Source of the DNA: Flagellimonas spongiicola
GTDB lineage: Bacteria > Bacteroidota > Bacteroidia > Flavobacteriales > Flavobacteriaceae
DNA length: 64,000 bases
Direction: 5' to 3'
Assembly (NCBI RefSeq): GCF_023502425.1
Contig: NZ_JAMFMA010000004.1
Location: forward strand, 186,001-250,000
Shown: in pieces, positions 1 through 8,331 of the stretch
How the letters are laid out: every line of letters begins with the position of its first letter
Position numbering within the stretch: position 1 is the stretch's first letter
Notes under the pieces: generated by a model
Database searches by the model: none
What the model was told of the DNA's origin: nothing
The model's input: only the letters and a program-made list of their open reading frames with translations
Made by a program: the position numbers and the translations under genes

Positions 1-72
1 TTTGATGGATGGTTCTCCGTTATAATGAAAAAGCACGGAAAGCAATGGTTTATCATTACGGACCATTCTTAG
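1..72 (+). CDS. C-terminal end of an NTF2-like (DUF4440/SnoaL-type) protein, partial
   Basis: The first frame is open from the window edge to a TAG at 70-72 and reads as 23 residues ending in a Trp-rich strand (DGWFSVIMKKHGKQWF, then IITDHS). That is the usual last beta strands of DUF4440/SnoaL NTF2-fold proteins, where a Lys-rich strand is followed by a W-x-I-x-x-x-H-S ending. The next two genes have the same fold, which supports the call. The rest of the gene lies outside the window, so its function cannot be judged. A short opposite-strand reading over the same bases is possible but less convincing. Confidence 0.55.
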   Translation, partial: FDGWFSVIMKKHGKQWFIITDHS

Positions 73-239
73 TATTGAACTGTTAAATTCGGATGTTAAT
101 TTTTTTTACTGAATGAATAAGGGTTGTACGGTTTCATCAAATCCGAATAGGTTTTAGTCTTTTGTTAGCTTTTGAAAAATTGCAAAGGCCAATATTTGCT
201 AAGAATATTTTCAAAAACAGAACGATTAAAATTAACATT

Positions 240-701
240 ATGAAAAAACTGTCTTTACTTTTATTTATGCTTATGGGGATTACCTTTTATGGACAATCAT
301 CCGATGAAAAATTGAATAAACTAGTTCATGAACTTGGAAATCGGATGGAGGAAATGATTCCGAAAGGTGATTTAGACGGTATCATGTCTATGTATAGTGA
401 AGGTGCTAGGTACCTGCCTGATAATTTTGACCAAATCCTTGTGGGTAAGGAAGCGATTAGAATGTACTGGGAAAAAACTTTAAACTATTTAGATGTAGTT
501 GGGTTTGAAATGACGCCTGTAACTATTGAAAAGAACAATAATATGATTTATGAGACAGGTAACGGTGTTTCTAAATTCAAATATCAGGGAAGTGATATGG
601 AATTAACCTTCAAATACATGAATGTTTGGCGCAAAGAAAATGGGAAATATGTGCTGATAATGGATATGTATAACGATCGGCCCATAAGAACTGAAAAGTA
701 A
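240..701 (+). CDS. Exported NTF2-like protein (DUF4440/SnoaL-type)
   Basis: A 153-residue protein. An in-frame upstream extension to 162 exists, but the ATG at 240 starts a clean signal peptide (MKKLSLLLFMLMGITFYGQ), so I chose that start. The mature part shows an early amphipathic helix, a 'GDLDGIMSMYSEGARYLPDN' segment and a final strand with Trp (YMNVWRKENGKYVLIMDMYN). This is the layout of NTF2-fold DUF4440/SnoaL-like proteins, which form a small cone-shaped pocket and may be ligand-binding or enzymatic. No catalytic residues can be named with confidence. It sits between two other members of the same fold. Confidence 0.75.
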   Translation: MKKLSLLLFMLMGITFYGQSSDEKLNKLVHELGNRMEEMIPKGDLDGIMSMYSEGARYLPDNFDQILVGKEAIRMYWEKTLNYLDVVGFEMTPVTIEKNNNMIYETGNGVSKFKYQGSDMELTFKYMNVWRKENGKYVLIMDMYNDRPIRTEK

Positions 702-727
702 GTTTGAGTGCTATTAAATCATAATCA

Positions 728-768
728 AAGAGCGCCTTATCCAATACTGGTCGAGGTGTTCTTTTTTA
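728..768 (+). terminator. Possible rho-independent terminator
   Basis: GAGCGCC (730-736) can pair with GGTGTTC (755-761), with two G-U pairs, and is followed by a run of six T. It lies between two co-directional NTF2-like genes. The stem is modest and the loop long, so the call is tentative. Confidence 0.4.
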
Positions 769-789
769 AAATATAAAACATAATTTAAG

Positions 790-1308
790 ATGAAAATATC
801 AAAGAATCCTGCATGCTTCTTGTCATGTCTATTGTTAAGTATTAACCTTTTTGCTCAAAACCAAGAGCAAGATCGAAAGGCAATAGATAATCTAATAGAC
901 AAAATGTATAAGTCAATATCATTTATTGACGGGGGTAGTGTAAATGATACGGTTTTGGACGCTATTCATTATTCGGACGCAATCATAGGAATAGTGGATA
1001 AAAGGGGGATTCAGATGTTCAACGAGAAAGAATTTAGGGCACAAAATGCTGAAATGTTCAAGAAAAACAAGGTTACTTCCTTCGTAGAAAAAGAACTAAG
1101 TAGCACCACCAATGTTTACGGAGGAATAGCAAATCGTTTCAGTACCTATGAATTTGTTATCAAAGCAGGTGAAAAAGAATTGAAAATTCGCGGAATAAAC
1201 TCCATTCAATTGGTAAAAGACCCCGAAAAAGGTTGGTTGATCCATACAACCATATTTAGTGATAATGGCTCATTCTCCGAAATACCCCAGATCTATCTTA
1301 ATAATTAA
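790..1308 (+). CDS. Exported NTF2-like protein
   Basis: A 172-residue protein with a signal peptide (hydrophobic residues about 8-22, ending LFAQ). The mature part (AIDNLIDKMYKSISF, a central region with HYSDAIIGIV, and a C-terminal strand ending GWLIHTTIFSD) fits the NTF2-like fold used by DUF4440 nuclear-transport-factor-like proteins. It is likely periplasmic. I see no residues that define a reaction. It follows the preceding NTF2-like gene by 88 bases and shares its orientation, and the two may be divergent duplicates. Confidence 0.65.
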   Translation: MKISKNPACFLSCLLLSINLFAQNQEQDRKAIDNLIDKMYKSISFIDGGSVNDTVLDAIHYSDAIIGIVDKRGIQMFNEKEFRAQNAEMFKKNKVTSFVEKELSSTTNVYGGIANRFSTYEFVIKAGEKELKIRGINSIQLVKDPEKGWLIHTTIFSDNGSFSEIPQIYLNN

Positions 1309-1482
1309 TGGGTTACTCTTTTATTTGATTTTAACTTTAATACTGTAACAAAAGTTTTGTGCACGTATCTATGATATAAAGAGTTTACTGGAAAATTTGA
1401 ATAAGTACGTCGGCATGTTTTAAAGGAACTGATGTAGCGATTATTTTTTTGGATGTAAATTCTCATAGATATTTCACAAAAG

Positions 1483-2514
1483 ATGCAGCTTCAAATACAA
1501 ACCATTTTTGCTTCCTTTATCCTTATTTTGTTGATTTTTTTAATCAACCGCAAGGAAAAACTTCCTCACAATAATGTATTTACGTTGTTTATAGGAGCGT
1601 TGTTTTGTTCCAGTGTGTTTGAAATATTGATGTTGTCTGACATCCTTACGGATAGAACAAATTTCAGTCAATTTATAAGCTATTTGTATGGTCCATTATT
1701 GTTTTGGTATGTTCAGGTAATTTGTGGAAGGATTGATGGTAAAACACGATTAGCACCATTCCATTTCTTGCCGGCAGTATTGGTGCTGAGCATTGAGCTG
1801 GTCAATTCTGCTACCCCTATTTTCGCGAATATACCGTTATGGAAATTTTTGGCCATTCTAGTGGTTGCCCATAACATGTTCTATTTGGCTTTGAGTATTA
1901 AAACCATTCAGGATGCTCGCTCCAAAAACTATATGCGAGAATTGAAAAGCTGGATGCGTTTTTTAAGTTGGGGATATGCACTCTTACTCGCTACGTTTGC
2001 TATGGAATTGGTTTGTGCTTTGCTTAATCAATTTGAACTAATGTTCACTATTAGATATGCTGGCTTACTTCTTCAATTGATCTATGTATCCGGCATGGTA
2101 TATTTTGGACTTTCGAAACCTCTTATTTTTAATAGCAAAACCAAATATGCATATTCAACTTTAGATTATAGAAGGAAAACTCAATTGATCCAAAAATTAC
2201 AAAACTTGATGATTGATGAGCAGCCTTATCTATCGCCTAACTTAACATTGAACGAAACAGCTGCCAAACTTGACGCAGATCCATTGCATTTATCCCAGGC
2301 TATAAATGAACATTACAATAAAAACTTTAAAGATTATTTAAACACCTACAGAATCCAAAAAGCTAAAGAATTGCTTATCAACGAACCAAGTTTAATCATT
2401 AAGGAAATTATGTATAGCTCAGGATTCCAGGCAAAATCAACCTTTAATTTGGTCTTTACAAAGAGCATAGGTGTTTCCCCTTCGCGTTTTCGGCGAAATC
2501 ATACCATTAAATAA
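1483..2514 (+). CDS. AraC-family regulator with multi-pass membrane sensor domain
   Basis: A 343-residue protein. Residues about 1-215 hold around six to seven hydrophobic segments, starting with IFASFILILLIFLI. Residues about 235-343 form the double helix-turn-helix of AraC/XylS regulators. The second HTH has the typical IKEIMYSSGFQAKSTFNLVFTKSIGVSPSRFRR signature, that is, a G-F-x-x-x-S-x-F-N-x-x-F-K/T core with a final P-x-x-F-R. Such fusions bind DNA while membrane-anchored and are common in flavobacteria. The target is unknown; candidates are the adjacent exported genes. The stop lies 73 bases before the next coding start. Confidence 0.9.
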   Translation: MQLQIQTIFASFILILLIFLINRKEKLPHNNVFTLFIGALFCSSVFEILMLSDILTDRTNFSQFISYLYGPLLFWYVQVICGRIDGKTRLAPFHFLPAVLVLSIELVNSATPIFANIPLWKFLAILVVAHNMFYLALSIKTIQDARSKNYMRELKSWMRFLSWGYALLLATFAMELVCALLNQFELMFTIRYAGLLLQLIYVSGMVYFGLSKPLIFNSKTKYAYSTLDYRRKTQLIQKLQNLMIDEQPYLSPNLTLNETAAKLDADPLHLSQAINEHYNKNFKDYLNTYRIQKAKELLINEPSLIIKEIMYSSGFQAKSTFNLVFTKSIGVSPSRFRRNHTIK

Positions 2515-2587
2515 TATCGTCCAAGAAAGTATAATTGGACTTTTGAATGGAAATTTCTCAATAGTATTGATCATCAAATCAAAAAAC

Positions 2588-3688
2588 ATGAGAAATTTAA
2601 AATTAATCTTGACATACGTAATTGTATGTATTTCGGGTATCAGCCTATACGGCAACAATAATGTGGAAGTATTGGGTAAAGTTGTTTCAACTTATAAAAC
2701 CAATGCTGCCTCGGGTTTTCAAACTTCCTATTTTGGAACAGGAAGCGCTAAAAACGAAGGTAAATTCGATGGCACAGTAAAAATCCAATGGTCTCCAGGG
2801 GAAGATTTTCAGTACCAGACCATTCGAATAGTAGGAATACACAAAATCAAGGACATCTTAGGAAAAAGGGATAGACCGGTCAATATTTTTTTAAATGAGG
2901 GTGGATACTTAGACATCAATAATCAAACAAGACAATATTTGTACAGTCCAAATATTCACAACGCCCTGGAAACAGCATTTATCAAATCACCCATCTTTAC
3001 CTATAATGCGCTGAGGTTTACACTTGAGCACAAGTCCAACTTGGTTGTTGAACATATCAATGGCAACCTAAATCTTAAATGTGCTGCAAATGGCGAATCG
3101 TTTACAATCGTTGTAAATGGGGATAATTTTTCAGTTATAAACGTGTCTTGGAAGCGAGAGGGATGGAAAAACGCGGAAATAAAGGCCAATATAAACGCTA
3201 CGATAGCAAGTGCAGGAATTGATTTTAATGCTCCTGATTTGGCCGATTATAAGCGTGTTGTTATTCCAACCAAAGGGTATTTAGTACCTAATTGGTCGTC
3301 AGAATATCATTCTGGTGGTAAAGTAGATTCCAACCAATTCAAAGGAAACGTAGTTGTCTTGGATTTTTGGGCAACTTGGTGCCCCCCCTGTATTAGAGCT
3401 ATACCTGGATTGGTGAAACTAGATCAGAAATTTGGTGATTCTGGTTTGCAAATTCTGGGCATGAATTATTTTGAAAAAAGGAATCCAGCCAAAACTATGA
3501 AACGGCTGAATGCTACTTACCCCACCGTTGATGCGGAACGAATAGGGAAGGAGTTTGGTATATTGAATTGGCCAACAACTTTGGTAGTGGACAAAAAGGG
3601 TGTTGTTAGGGATATGTTTATCGGATACCATGGAGAAGAAACGGATAACCGATTAGACACCTTGGTTAAGCAGTTGCTTTCTGAATAA
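2588..3688 (+). CDS. Exported thioredoxin-like (TlpA/ResA-type) protein
   Basis: A 366-residue protein. The open frame extends upstream into the AraC gene, but the ATG at 2588 begins a signal peptide (MRNLKLILTYVIVCISGISLYG), so this start is preferred. Residues about 25-225 form an extra N-terminal domain of unknown type. The last ~130 residues are a thioredoxin fold with FWATWCPPC, giving a CxxC pair at residues 265 and 268, and the cis-Pro strand NWPTTLVVDKKG. This fits periplasmic thiol-disulfide reductases of the TlpA/ResA group, which keep exported cysteines reduced or serve cytochrome maturation. It lacks the DUF4369 name motif I would expect of some relatives, so its partner is unknown. 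Confidence 0.85.
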   Translation: MRNLKLILTYVIVCISGISLYGNNNVEVLGKVVSTYKTNAASGFQTSYFGTGSAKNEGKFDGTVKIQWSPGEDFQYQTIRIVGIHKIKDILGKRDRPVNIFLNEGGYLDINNQTRQYLYSPNIHNALETAFIKSPIFTYNALRFTLEHKSNLVVEHINGNLNLKCAANGESFTIVVNGDNFSVINVSWKREGWKNAEIKANINATIASAGIDFNAPDLADYKRVVIPTKGYLVPNWSSEYHSGGKVDSNQFKGNVVVLDFWATWCPPCIRAIPGLVKLDQKFGDSGLQILGMNYFEKRNPAKTMKRLNATYPTVDAERIGKEFGILNWPTTLVVDKKGVVRDMFIGYHGEETDNRLDTLVKQLLSE

Positions 3689-3708
3689 ATGCAAAAGCCC
3701 TTTAAATT

Positions 3709-4188
3709 TTAACCTTTTAAGTGCTTTGTGATTTTTGAGCTCATTGGTTTTGTTATCGAATAATAATAATCAATGAGCTTTCCTTCTGTATCCACAAGGT
3801 ATTTTTGGAAGTTCCATTTAACACTGGAACTCTTTTTTCCGTTTTTGGATTTTTTGGTCAACCATTGATACAATGGATGCTGATTACTTCCCTTAACTTC
3901 AATTTTCTCCGTTATCAAGAAATCCACCCCATAATTGCGTTCGCAAAAACGCTGAATTTCATTCGCATTACCTGGTTCTTGTTTTCCAAATTGATTGCAT
4001 GGAACACCAATAACTACCAAATTTGGATACGTATCGCTTAGGTGCTGTAAGTCCTTATATTGGGGTGTAAAACCACATTCCGAGGCAACATTGACAAATA
4101 AAATGTACTTTCCTTCAAAGCTGGACAGCTGTATTGGATTACCTGTTAGCGCATTTATCGAGACGTCGTAAAGTGATGAATTCATCAT
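3709..4188 (-). CDS. Glutathione peroxidase family protein (Cys-type, thioredoxin-dependent)
   Basis: A 159-residue protein of normal family length without a signal peptide, so cytoplasmic. It shows the peroxidatic Cys38 in VASECGFTPQY, the Gln66 in the CNQFGKQEPG loop, and Trp125-Asn126 in VKWNFQKYLV, which complete the Gpx tetrad. A second Cys at 82 (RFCERNYG) sits where thioredoxin-type Gpx enzymes have their resolving Cys. It would reduce hydroperoxides using thioredoxin rather than glutathione. It is convergent with the thioredoxin-like gene, with only 20 bases between them. Confidence 0.93.
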   Translation of the reverse strand: MMNSSLYDVSINALTGNPIQLSSFEGKYILFVNVASECGFTPQYKDLQHLSDTYPNLVVIGVPCNQFGKQEPGNANEIQRFCERNYGVDFLITEKIEVKGSNQHPLYQWLTKKSKNGKKSSSVKWNFQKYLVDTEGKLIDYYYSITKPMSSKITKHLKG

Positions 4189-4248
4189 AGTTTAAATGGA
4201 TTATTGCCTAAATACCCAAATTTTTGAGCAACCAAAGATAGTTTGCTT

Positions 4249-5088
4249 TTAATTAGCTGTAACCCAAGCTCGAAAAGTGGATGCTTTCCCTCGACTTACA
4301 ATAATGCTCTTATCGAATTCTGCATTACCTCTTGATTTTAACTGCACTTCTATTTTACCGTTTTCAATACTTCGATAGGAATCAATGATTCTCTCACGAA
4401 TAAGGAATTGCCTATTTACTCTAAAGAATTCTTGACTGACTATTTGCTCCAAATCAGTTAACGTTAGATCCGTATGGAATCTATCATTATCATTGGTTAT
4501 CACGTAGGTATTCCCTAATGATGTGTAAAAGCATACGATTTCGTTTAAAGGAACCATCTTATTGGCCATACCGTGAAACACCTTGATATTCCGCTTGTCT
4601 TCACGGTTAGGAGCCTTGTTTCCCGCCAGCAGATACAATCCAATATAAAGGCAATGGAATAACAATGCGAAAATTAAGGATAGAACAGTGTCCTGCGTAT
4701 AGAATTCGAAAGAAAGAGACAATCGTTTACCACTAAAGAATATATTGTCCAGTAATTCGTTGATCAGCACACTGAACAAGACCACCGCCAAGGTGTGAAC
4801 CGTAAATTGGTAGGTTATTCTTTTGGTAAAATCTCCATTTAAAGGCGCTTTTCTGTTCAGTATTGCAATCCCAATAGCATAAAAATCTATAATAAGATAA
4901 GTGGTCAATATATCTACTAGATAGAAGTATATATAGTTGACATTAGCATTTCTTAAGTTATAAGTAATCAAAAAATTAAGGGTTGTAATGGAAATCGTGA
5001 TCAACCAGATGTACGGATTCCTGAATAGCAATTCCTGAGGCTGCGAAGCATCCGTTTTATTTCCATTGAACAACATATTAAAAGCCAT
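4249..5088 (-). CDS. Membrane-anchored LytTR-family transcription regulator
   Basis: A 279-residue protein. Residues about 25-165 contain four hydrophobic segments, and residues about 175-279 form a LytTR DNA-binding domain (NEIVCFYTSLGNTYVIT..., ending in VSRGKASTFRAW). There is no receiver domain, so it is a one-component membrane regulator. It starts 2 bases after the stop of the serine hydrolase gene and is almost certainly its operon partner. LytTR proteins bind direct repeats; a set of phased repeats lies upstream of the hydrolase gene (6967-7006). It ends the long minus-strand D-amino-acid/gamma-glutamyl locus. Confidence 0.88.
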   Translation of the reverse strand: MAFNMLFNGNKTDASQPQELLFRNPYIWLITISITTLNFLITYNLRNANVNYIYFYLVDILTTYLIIDFYAIGIAILNRKAPLNGDFTKRITYQFTVHTLAVVLFSVLINELLDNIFFSGKRLSLSFEFYTQDTVLSLIFALLFHCLYIGLYLLAGNKAPNREDKRNIKVFHGMANKMVPLNEIVCFYTSLGNTYVITNDNDRFHTDLTLTDLEQIVSQEFFRVNRQFLIRERIIDSYRSIENGKIEVQLKSRGNAEFDKSIIVSRGKASTFRAWVTAN

Positions 5089-5090
5089 TC

Positions 5091-6899
5091 TTACGATTTA
5101 TTTGATTTGCGCAGTGTATACCCCGACAGTTTAATTTCCATGGTTCCATTGGTATTGAACAACTGTATGGTTTCACCGCCAAAAAATTCAAAATTGTAAC
5201 CGGGAACAATGGCCAAATTCTCTGAAATGGGGGACAGACCTAATTGAAATGTCGTTTTGCTAGGATAGGTCAAGGATACACGCATTTCCAAAACTCCAAA
5301 ATCATTGACAAATAACTCCGCCTTATCAATGGTTTTGTAATCCTTCGTTTCATAATTGATTACAGAATAATTGCCAGCTGCCTTCAACCAAGAATCTGGA
5401 ATTTTATCAGCCATGATTTTAGCACCTCCTATATTACGATTTCCGCTTTTATATTGCTCTCCTACAACAATTTCATTGTCAATTTTGTCCCAGAATATAT
5501 CCATTGCATGAATTTTTATCCCCATCATCTTGACAGCTAATTTCAAAAGGTTTCCTGCCATGGGAGTGGCAACCCCTTTTTGTTTATCCAACCCAAGCGT
5601 TGCATCAAATTTTTTCCCATTTGCCTTTAAGTTCAATATACCCAAATCTGTACTATAATTACCTTCAAGTTCTTTCATTTGGGATGGACTAAGGGTTGTC
5701 TTTCCGGTTAGTCGCTCTTTTTTACTTGGACTTTGCCCGCCTTTTAAACCCAAAGTAGAAGACATGTTTGAAAATGCTTTGGACCAAACATCCCAGTGAA
5801 AGCTACTGGAAGCATTGGAATTACTACATACAATTACCGCAGAATTTTGCTCTGGCACGAAGAAGATGTAAGTGTAAAAGGGTTCATGAATCCCTGCTTT
5901 TTTTACGCGACTAAAGCCATTTAATGGTCTAATTTCCCACATCAGTCCAATTTGGGTGTCATAGGCCATTGGTGCATCCACAAATTGATGGGTCAATGCT
6001 TCTTTTATGATTTCAGGTTTAATAAATTCAGGGCCACTTTTTTGGTTTTGGGAATAATAAACTGAACATAACTTCGCTAGATCCGCTGAAGTAGAATATA
6101 CCCCATCCGAACCTGGATAACTGAATTCGTAGGTTTTTGTTTCCACACCCCGCATATAACCTTTTGTAGTTAAAGCCCGATAACTGGAATTTTTCATTTG
6201 CAATGGTTTGAAGATTTCCTCTTCCACATAAGTTTCAAATGGTTTTTGGGAAACTCTTTGAACTAATAACGACAGCAAGTCCACTCCCCAATCTGAATAT
6301 TGATACACTTTGCCAGCAGGTGCGATAAGGTATTCGTCGCGTGAGTCAGCCAATAGACTGTCCAATGGCCGGTCCGAATGCTTTAAAAACCCTTTACCAC
6401 GAACTCGGGGCAGACCTGCATAATGTGCTAGCAAATGTCTGACCGTAAAATCGATAGGACCATCGAAGTGCTTTTTCATTGCAAAATCTGGAACATAATC
6501 CGTGTACTTTCTGTCAATATCGATTACACCATCAGAATATAATTTGAGGACTGCAGTAGATGTTACCACTTTGGATACGGAACCAATAGGATAGGTGGTA
6601 TTTACGTTTGTTGGCACCTGATTTTCCAAATCAGCATAACCAAAACCCTGATTCAGTATGACTTCATTGTTCCTTACATAAGTGACGTTGGCCCCAACAA
6701 TATGGTGCTTTTTCATTTTCTTGGTAACAAAATCGGCAAGTGATTTTTGATAAGTACCACCTTTTGAGTGGCTTTCTTGGGACCATCCTGTAGCATAAAG
6801 CAAGAGTACAAGTACTACGTTACACAATAGGAATTTTAGAGATACTGTTTTGTTTTTTTCTGAAGTTCTGATTTGATTTGTTTTGACTGTTCGTTTCAT
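5091..6899 (-). CDS. Exported beta-lactamase-fold serine hydrolase (S12/class C type)
   Basis: The ATG at 6899 gives 602 residues with a basic N-terminus and a hydrophobic signal near residues 20-40; ten more residues are possible upstream. Residues about 50-380 are a PF00144 domain with the S-x-x-K motif (GSVSKVVTS) and a Tyr motif YSD where many relatives have YxN. The C-terminal ~200 residues form a beta-rich extension of the kind seen in multidomain family members. Known relatives are D-Ala-D-Ala carboxypeptidases, D-aminopeptidases and esterases. Given neighbours that act on D-amino acids and gamma-glutamyl bonds, I infer a peptidase on D-residue-containing peptides rather than antibiotic resistance. 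Confidence 0.88.
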   Translation of the reverse strand: MKRTVKTNQIRTSEKNKTVSLKFLLCNVVLVLLLYATGWSQESHSKGGTYQKSLADFVTKKMKKHHIVGANVTYVRNNEVILNQGFGYADLENQVPTNVNTTYPIGSVSKVVTSTAVLKLYSDGVIDIDRKYTDYVPDFAMKKHFDGPIDFTVRHLLAHYAGLPRVRGKGFLKHSDRPLDSLLADSRDEYLIAPAGKVYQYSDWGVDLLSLLVQRVSQKPFETYVEEEIFKPLQMKNSSYRALTTKGYMRGVETKTYEFSYPGSDGVYSTSADLAKLCSVYYSQNQKSGPEFIKPEIIKEALTHQFVDAPMAYDTQIGLMWEIRPLNGFSRVKKAGIHEPFYTYIFFVPEQNSAVIVCSNSNASSSFHWDVWSKAFSNMSSTLGLKGGQSPSKKERLTGKTTLSPSQMKELEGNYSTDLGILNLKANGKKFDATLGLDKQKGVATPMAGNLLKLAVKMMGIKIHAMDIFWDKIDNEIVVGEQYKSGNRNIGGAKIMADKIPDSWLKAAGNYSVINYETKDYKTIDKAELFVNDFGVLEMRVSLTYPSKTTFQLGLSPISENLAIVPGYNFEFFGGETIQLFNTNGTMEIKLSGYTLRKSNKS

Positions 6900-6966
6900 G
6901 ATTGATGTTTTTCCCAAAACAACGAACAATTCCGAACCGGAACTGTTGAAACAACATTAAAACTAT

Positions 6967-7006
6967 GTGAAACGATATGTATTTTGCGGTGAAACGTAGT
7001 GAATCG
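6967..7006 (-). promoter_or_regulatory. Phased direct repeats, candidate regulator binding site
   Basis: Three copies of a GTGAA(A/T)CG motif start at 6967, 6989 and 6999 on the plus strand (CGTTTCAC / CGATTCAC read on the minus strand). Their spacing of 22 and 10 bases places them on one DNA face. They lie in the gap ahead of the serine hydrolase-LytTR gene pair. LytTR regulators bind direct repeats about 21-22 bases apart, so this may be the regulator's own operator. The motif matches the LytTR consensus only partly. Confidence 0.35.
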
Positions 7007-7034
7007 CAAACTTCAATGTAGAAAACAGATAGGT

Positions 7035-7042
7035 CAAACCTA
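7035..7042 (-). promoter_or_regulatory. Possible -7 promoter box for the serine hydrolase-LytTR pair
   Basis: On the minus strand these bases read TAGGTTTG, an exact TAnnTTTG Bacteroidota -7 box, about 135 bases before the hydrolase start. I could not find a TTG -33 element at the usual 19-21 base spacing, so the promoter is uncertain. The 167-base gap here is the widest inside the locus. Confidence 0.35.
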
Positions 7043-7066
7043 CTTTTTTGGAAACAGCAGATACGG

Positions 7067-8311
7067 TTAATGACTACCACCAAGAAGAATACGCATCATT
7101 GCATTTGCTGACTTTTCACCAATTTCAGCTATCCGTTTGCGCGGCGTAACATCTCCAATTTCATAGGTGATACCTGTGGCATTTTGCCCATATAGAAACC
7201 ATCCTTTGGAAACAGGTTTGGTACTATTTCCCGCAGCTTCGTTTACTTTATAACCTGATATTTCCTTTTCCAAAAGGGCAAACCAATCATTTTCAAAATT
7301 CGGTAGGGTAGTGGTATTACGCAATTGATTGGTGTAAAACACGTCCTCGTAGGTAGAATGGAAATCCATACCCAAAACGATTTTGTTGTTATCCTGTTTA
7401 CTGATTTTAGTGATATAGGAAACAACCTGCTTAATTTCCGCTTGTCGATATTTGGCCCAATCCCTATTTAAATCTATGCCGTTGGCGTTATGACGCCAAT
7501 GACCCATATCAACCCCATCTGGATTTAAGATGGGAAATGCCAACACCCTATGATTTTCAAGAAATTCCTTTGACAAAGGCGTACCGGAAACTATGGTCTC
7601 CAAAAAATGTTGATAGGCAAAGTAACCTGTAACTTCTGGCGGATGTTGCCGGGTCATTAGAATAACCAAAGGTTTATCCTCAGGATTACCCGAATAAATG
7701 TCCAAAACAGGTAGGTTTTTGCCTAAAACGGATGTGCCGGCAGAGAATTCGTGAACAATATTTTCATTGCCGTTGATAATATTTTGGGAGTACCATTCTT
7801 TTACATCTGCAGTGGAGTTGATTTCCTGAGCAGCAATAATCTTAGGTTCATTATCTATATTCAATTGAAGCAAAGCGCTCTCTTCGGTCGATTGAAATTG
7901 GATGCTATCCACCCTTTGCCAATTGCCTTGTGATTTTATCTTAGGAACATAACGATGCGCGAATCCTTCAGGGTAACGGAATTTAATATACAGGGAATAC
8001 GGATGATCAGACCAAACCTTAAAAGCAAAATATGGGCTTTTGTTTATGGGTGTGTTTTCAGGATTGATTTGTACCTCAATTACTGAATCATTGATTTGTA
8101 CAGCATTATTCAAGCGAGCTCCATTAAACTCGTTACTGATCCAAACCTTTGGTTGATCAAAACTGTATGTTTTCTTCTGTTGCCTTGTAATTGCTTTGTC
8201 CTTGGTATTAACAGGGTCTTCGAATTTTACCTTTTTCGGTGCGTTGCACTGAACGAGAAATAAGATAATACAGGCACAACCCAAAGACTGTTTGAGTGTT
8301 GATTTCACCAT
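7067..8311 (-). CDS. M14 zinc carboxypeptidase lipoprotein, CCP-like, copy 1
   Basis: A 414-residue protein with a lipobox-like LVQC at the end of a hydrophobic N-terminus (Cys22), so probably membrane-anchored outside the cytoplasm. Residues about 55-150 are a beta-sandwich (GARLNNAVQ, PENTPINKSPYFAFKV, RYVPK) like the N-domain that precedes M14 in cytosolic carboxypeptidases. The M14 core follows: zinc ligands H223 and E226 (RQHPPE), H318 (MDFHST), substrate-binding NGIDLNRDW near 278, and catalytic E384 (TYEIGD). Eukaryotic relatives with this layout remove glutamates from protein tails. It is paralogous to the M14 gene at 11466-12635 and lies 20 bases downstream of the racemase gene. Confidence 0.9.
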   Translation of the reverse strand: MVKSTLKQSLGCACIILFLVQCNAPKKVKFEDPVNTKDKAITRQQKKTYSFDQPKVWISNEFNGARLNNAVQINDSVIEVQINPENTPINKSPYFAFKVWSDHPYSLYIKFRYPEGFAHRYVPKIKSQGNWQRVDSIQFQSTEESALLQLNIDNEPKIIAAQEINSTADVKEWYSQNIINGNENIVHEFSAGTSVLGKNLPVLDIYSGNPEDKPLVILMTRQHPPEVTGYFAYQHFLETIVSGTPLSKEFLENHRVLAFPILNPDGVDMGHWRHNANGIDLNRDWAKYRQAEIKQVVSYITKISKQDNNKIVLGMDFHSTYEDVFYTNQLRNTTTLPNFENDWFALLEKEISGYKVNEAAGNSTKPVSKGWFLYGQNATGITYEIGDVTPRKRIAEIGEKSANAMMRILLGGSH

Positions 8312-8331
8312 TATTTTGAATTTAGGAATGA

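Noticed and set aside
1..66. Minus-strand partial gene reading off the left edge
   Set aside because: The plus-strand reading matches the end of an NTF2-like protein, the same fold as the next two genes; the minus reading has no recognised pattern.
5091..6899. Beta-lactamase-based antibiotic resistance
   Set aside because: The protein has the general S12/class C fold with a YSD rather than YxN motif and a long C-terminal extension, and sits in a peptide-processing locus; resistance is not supported.
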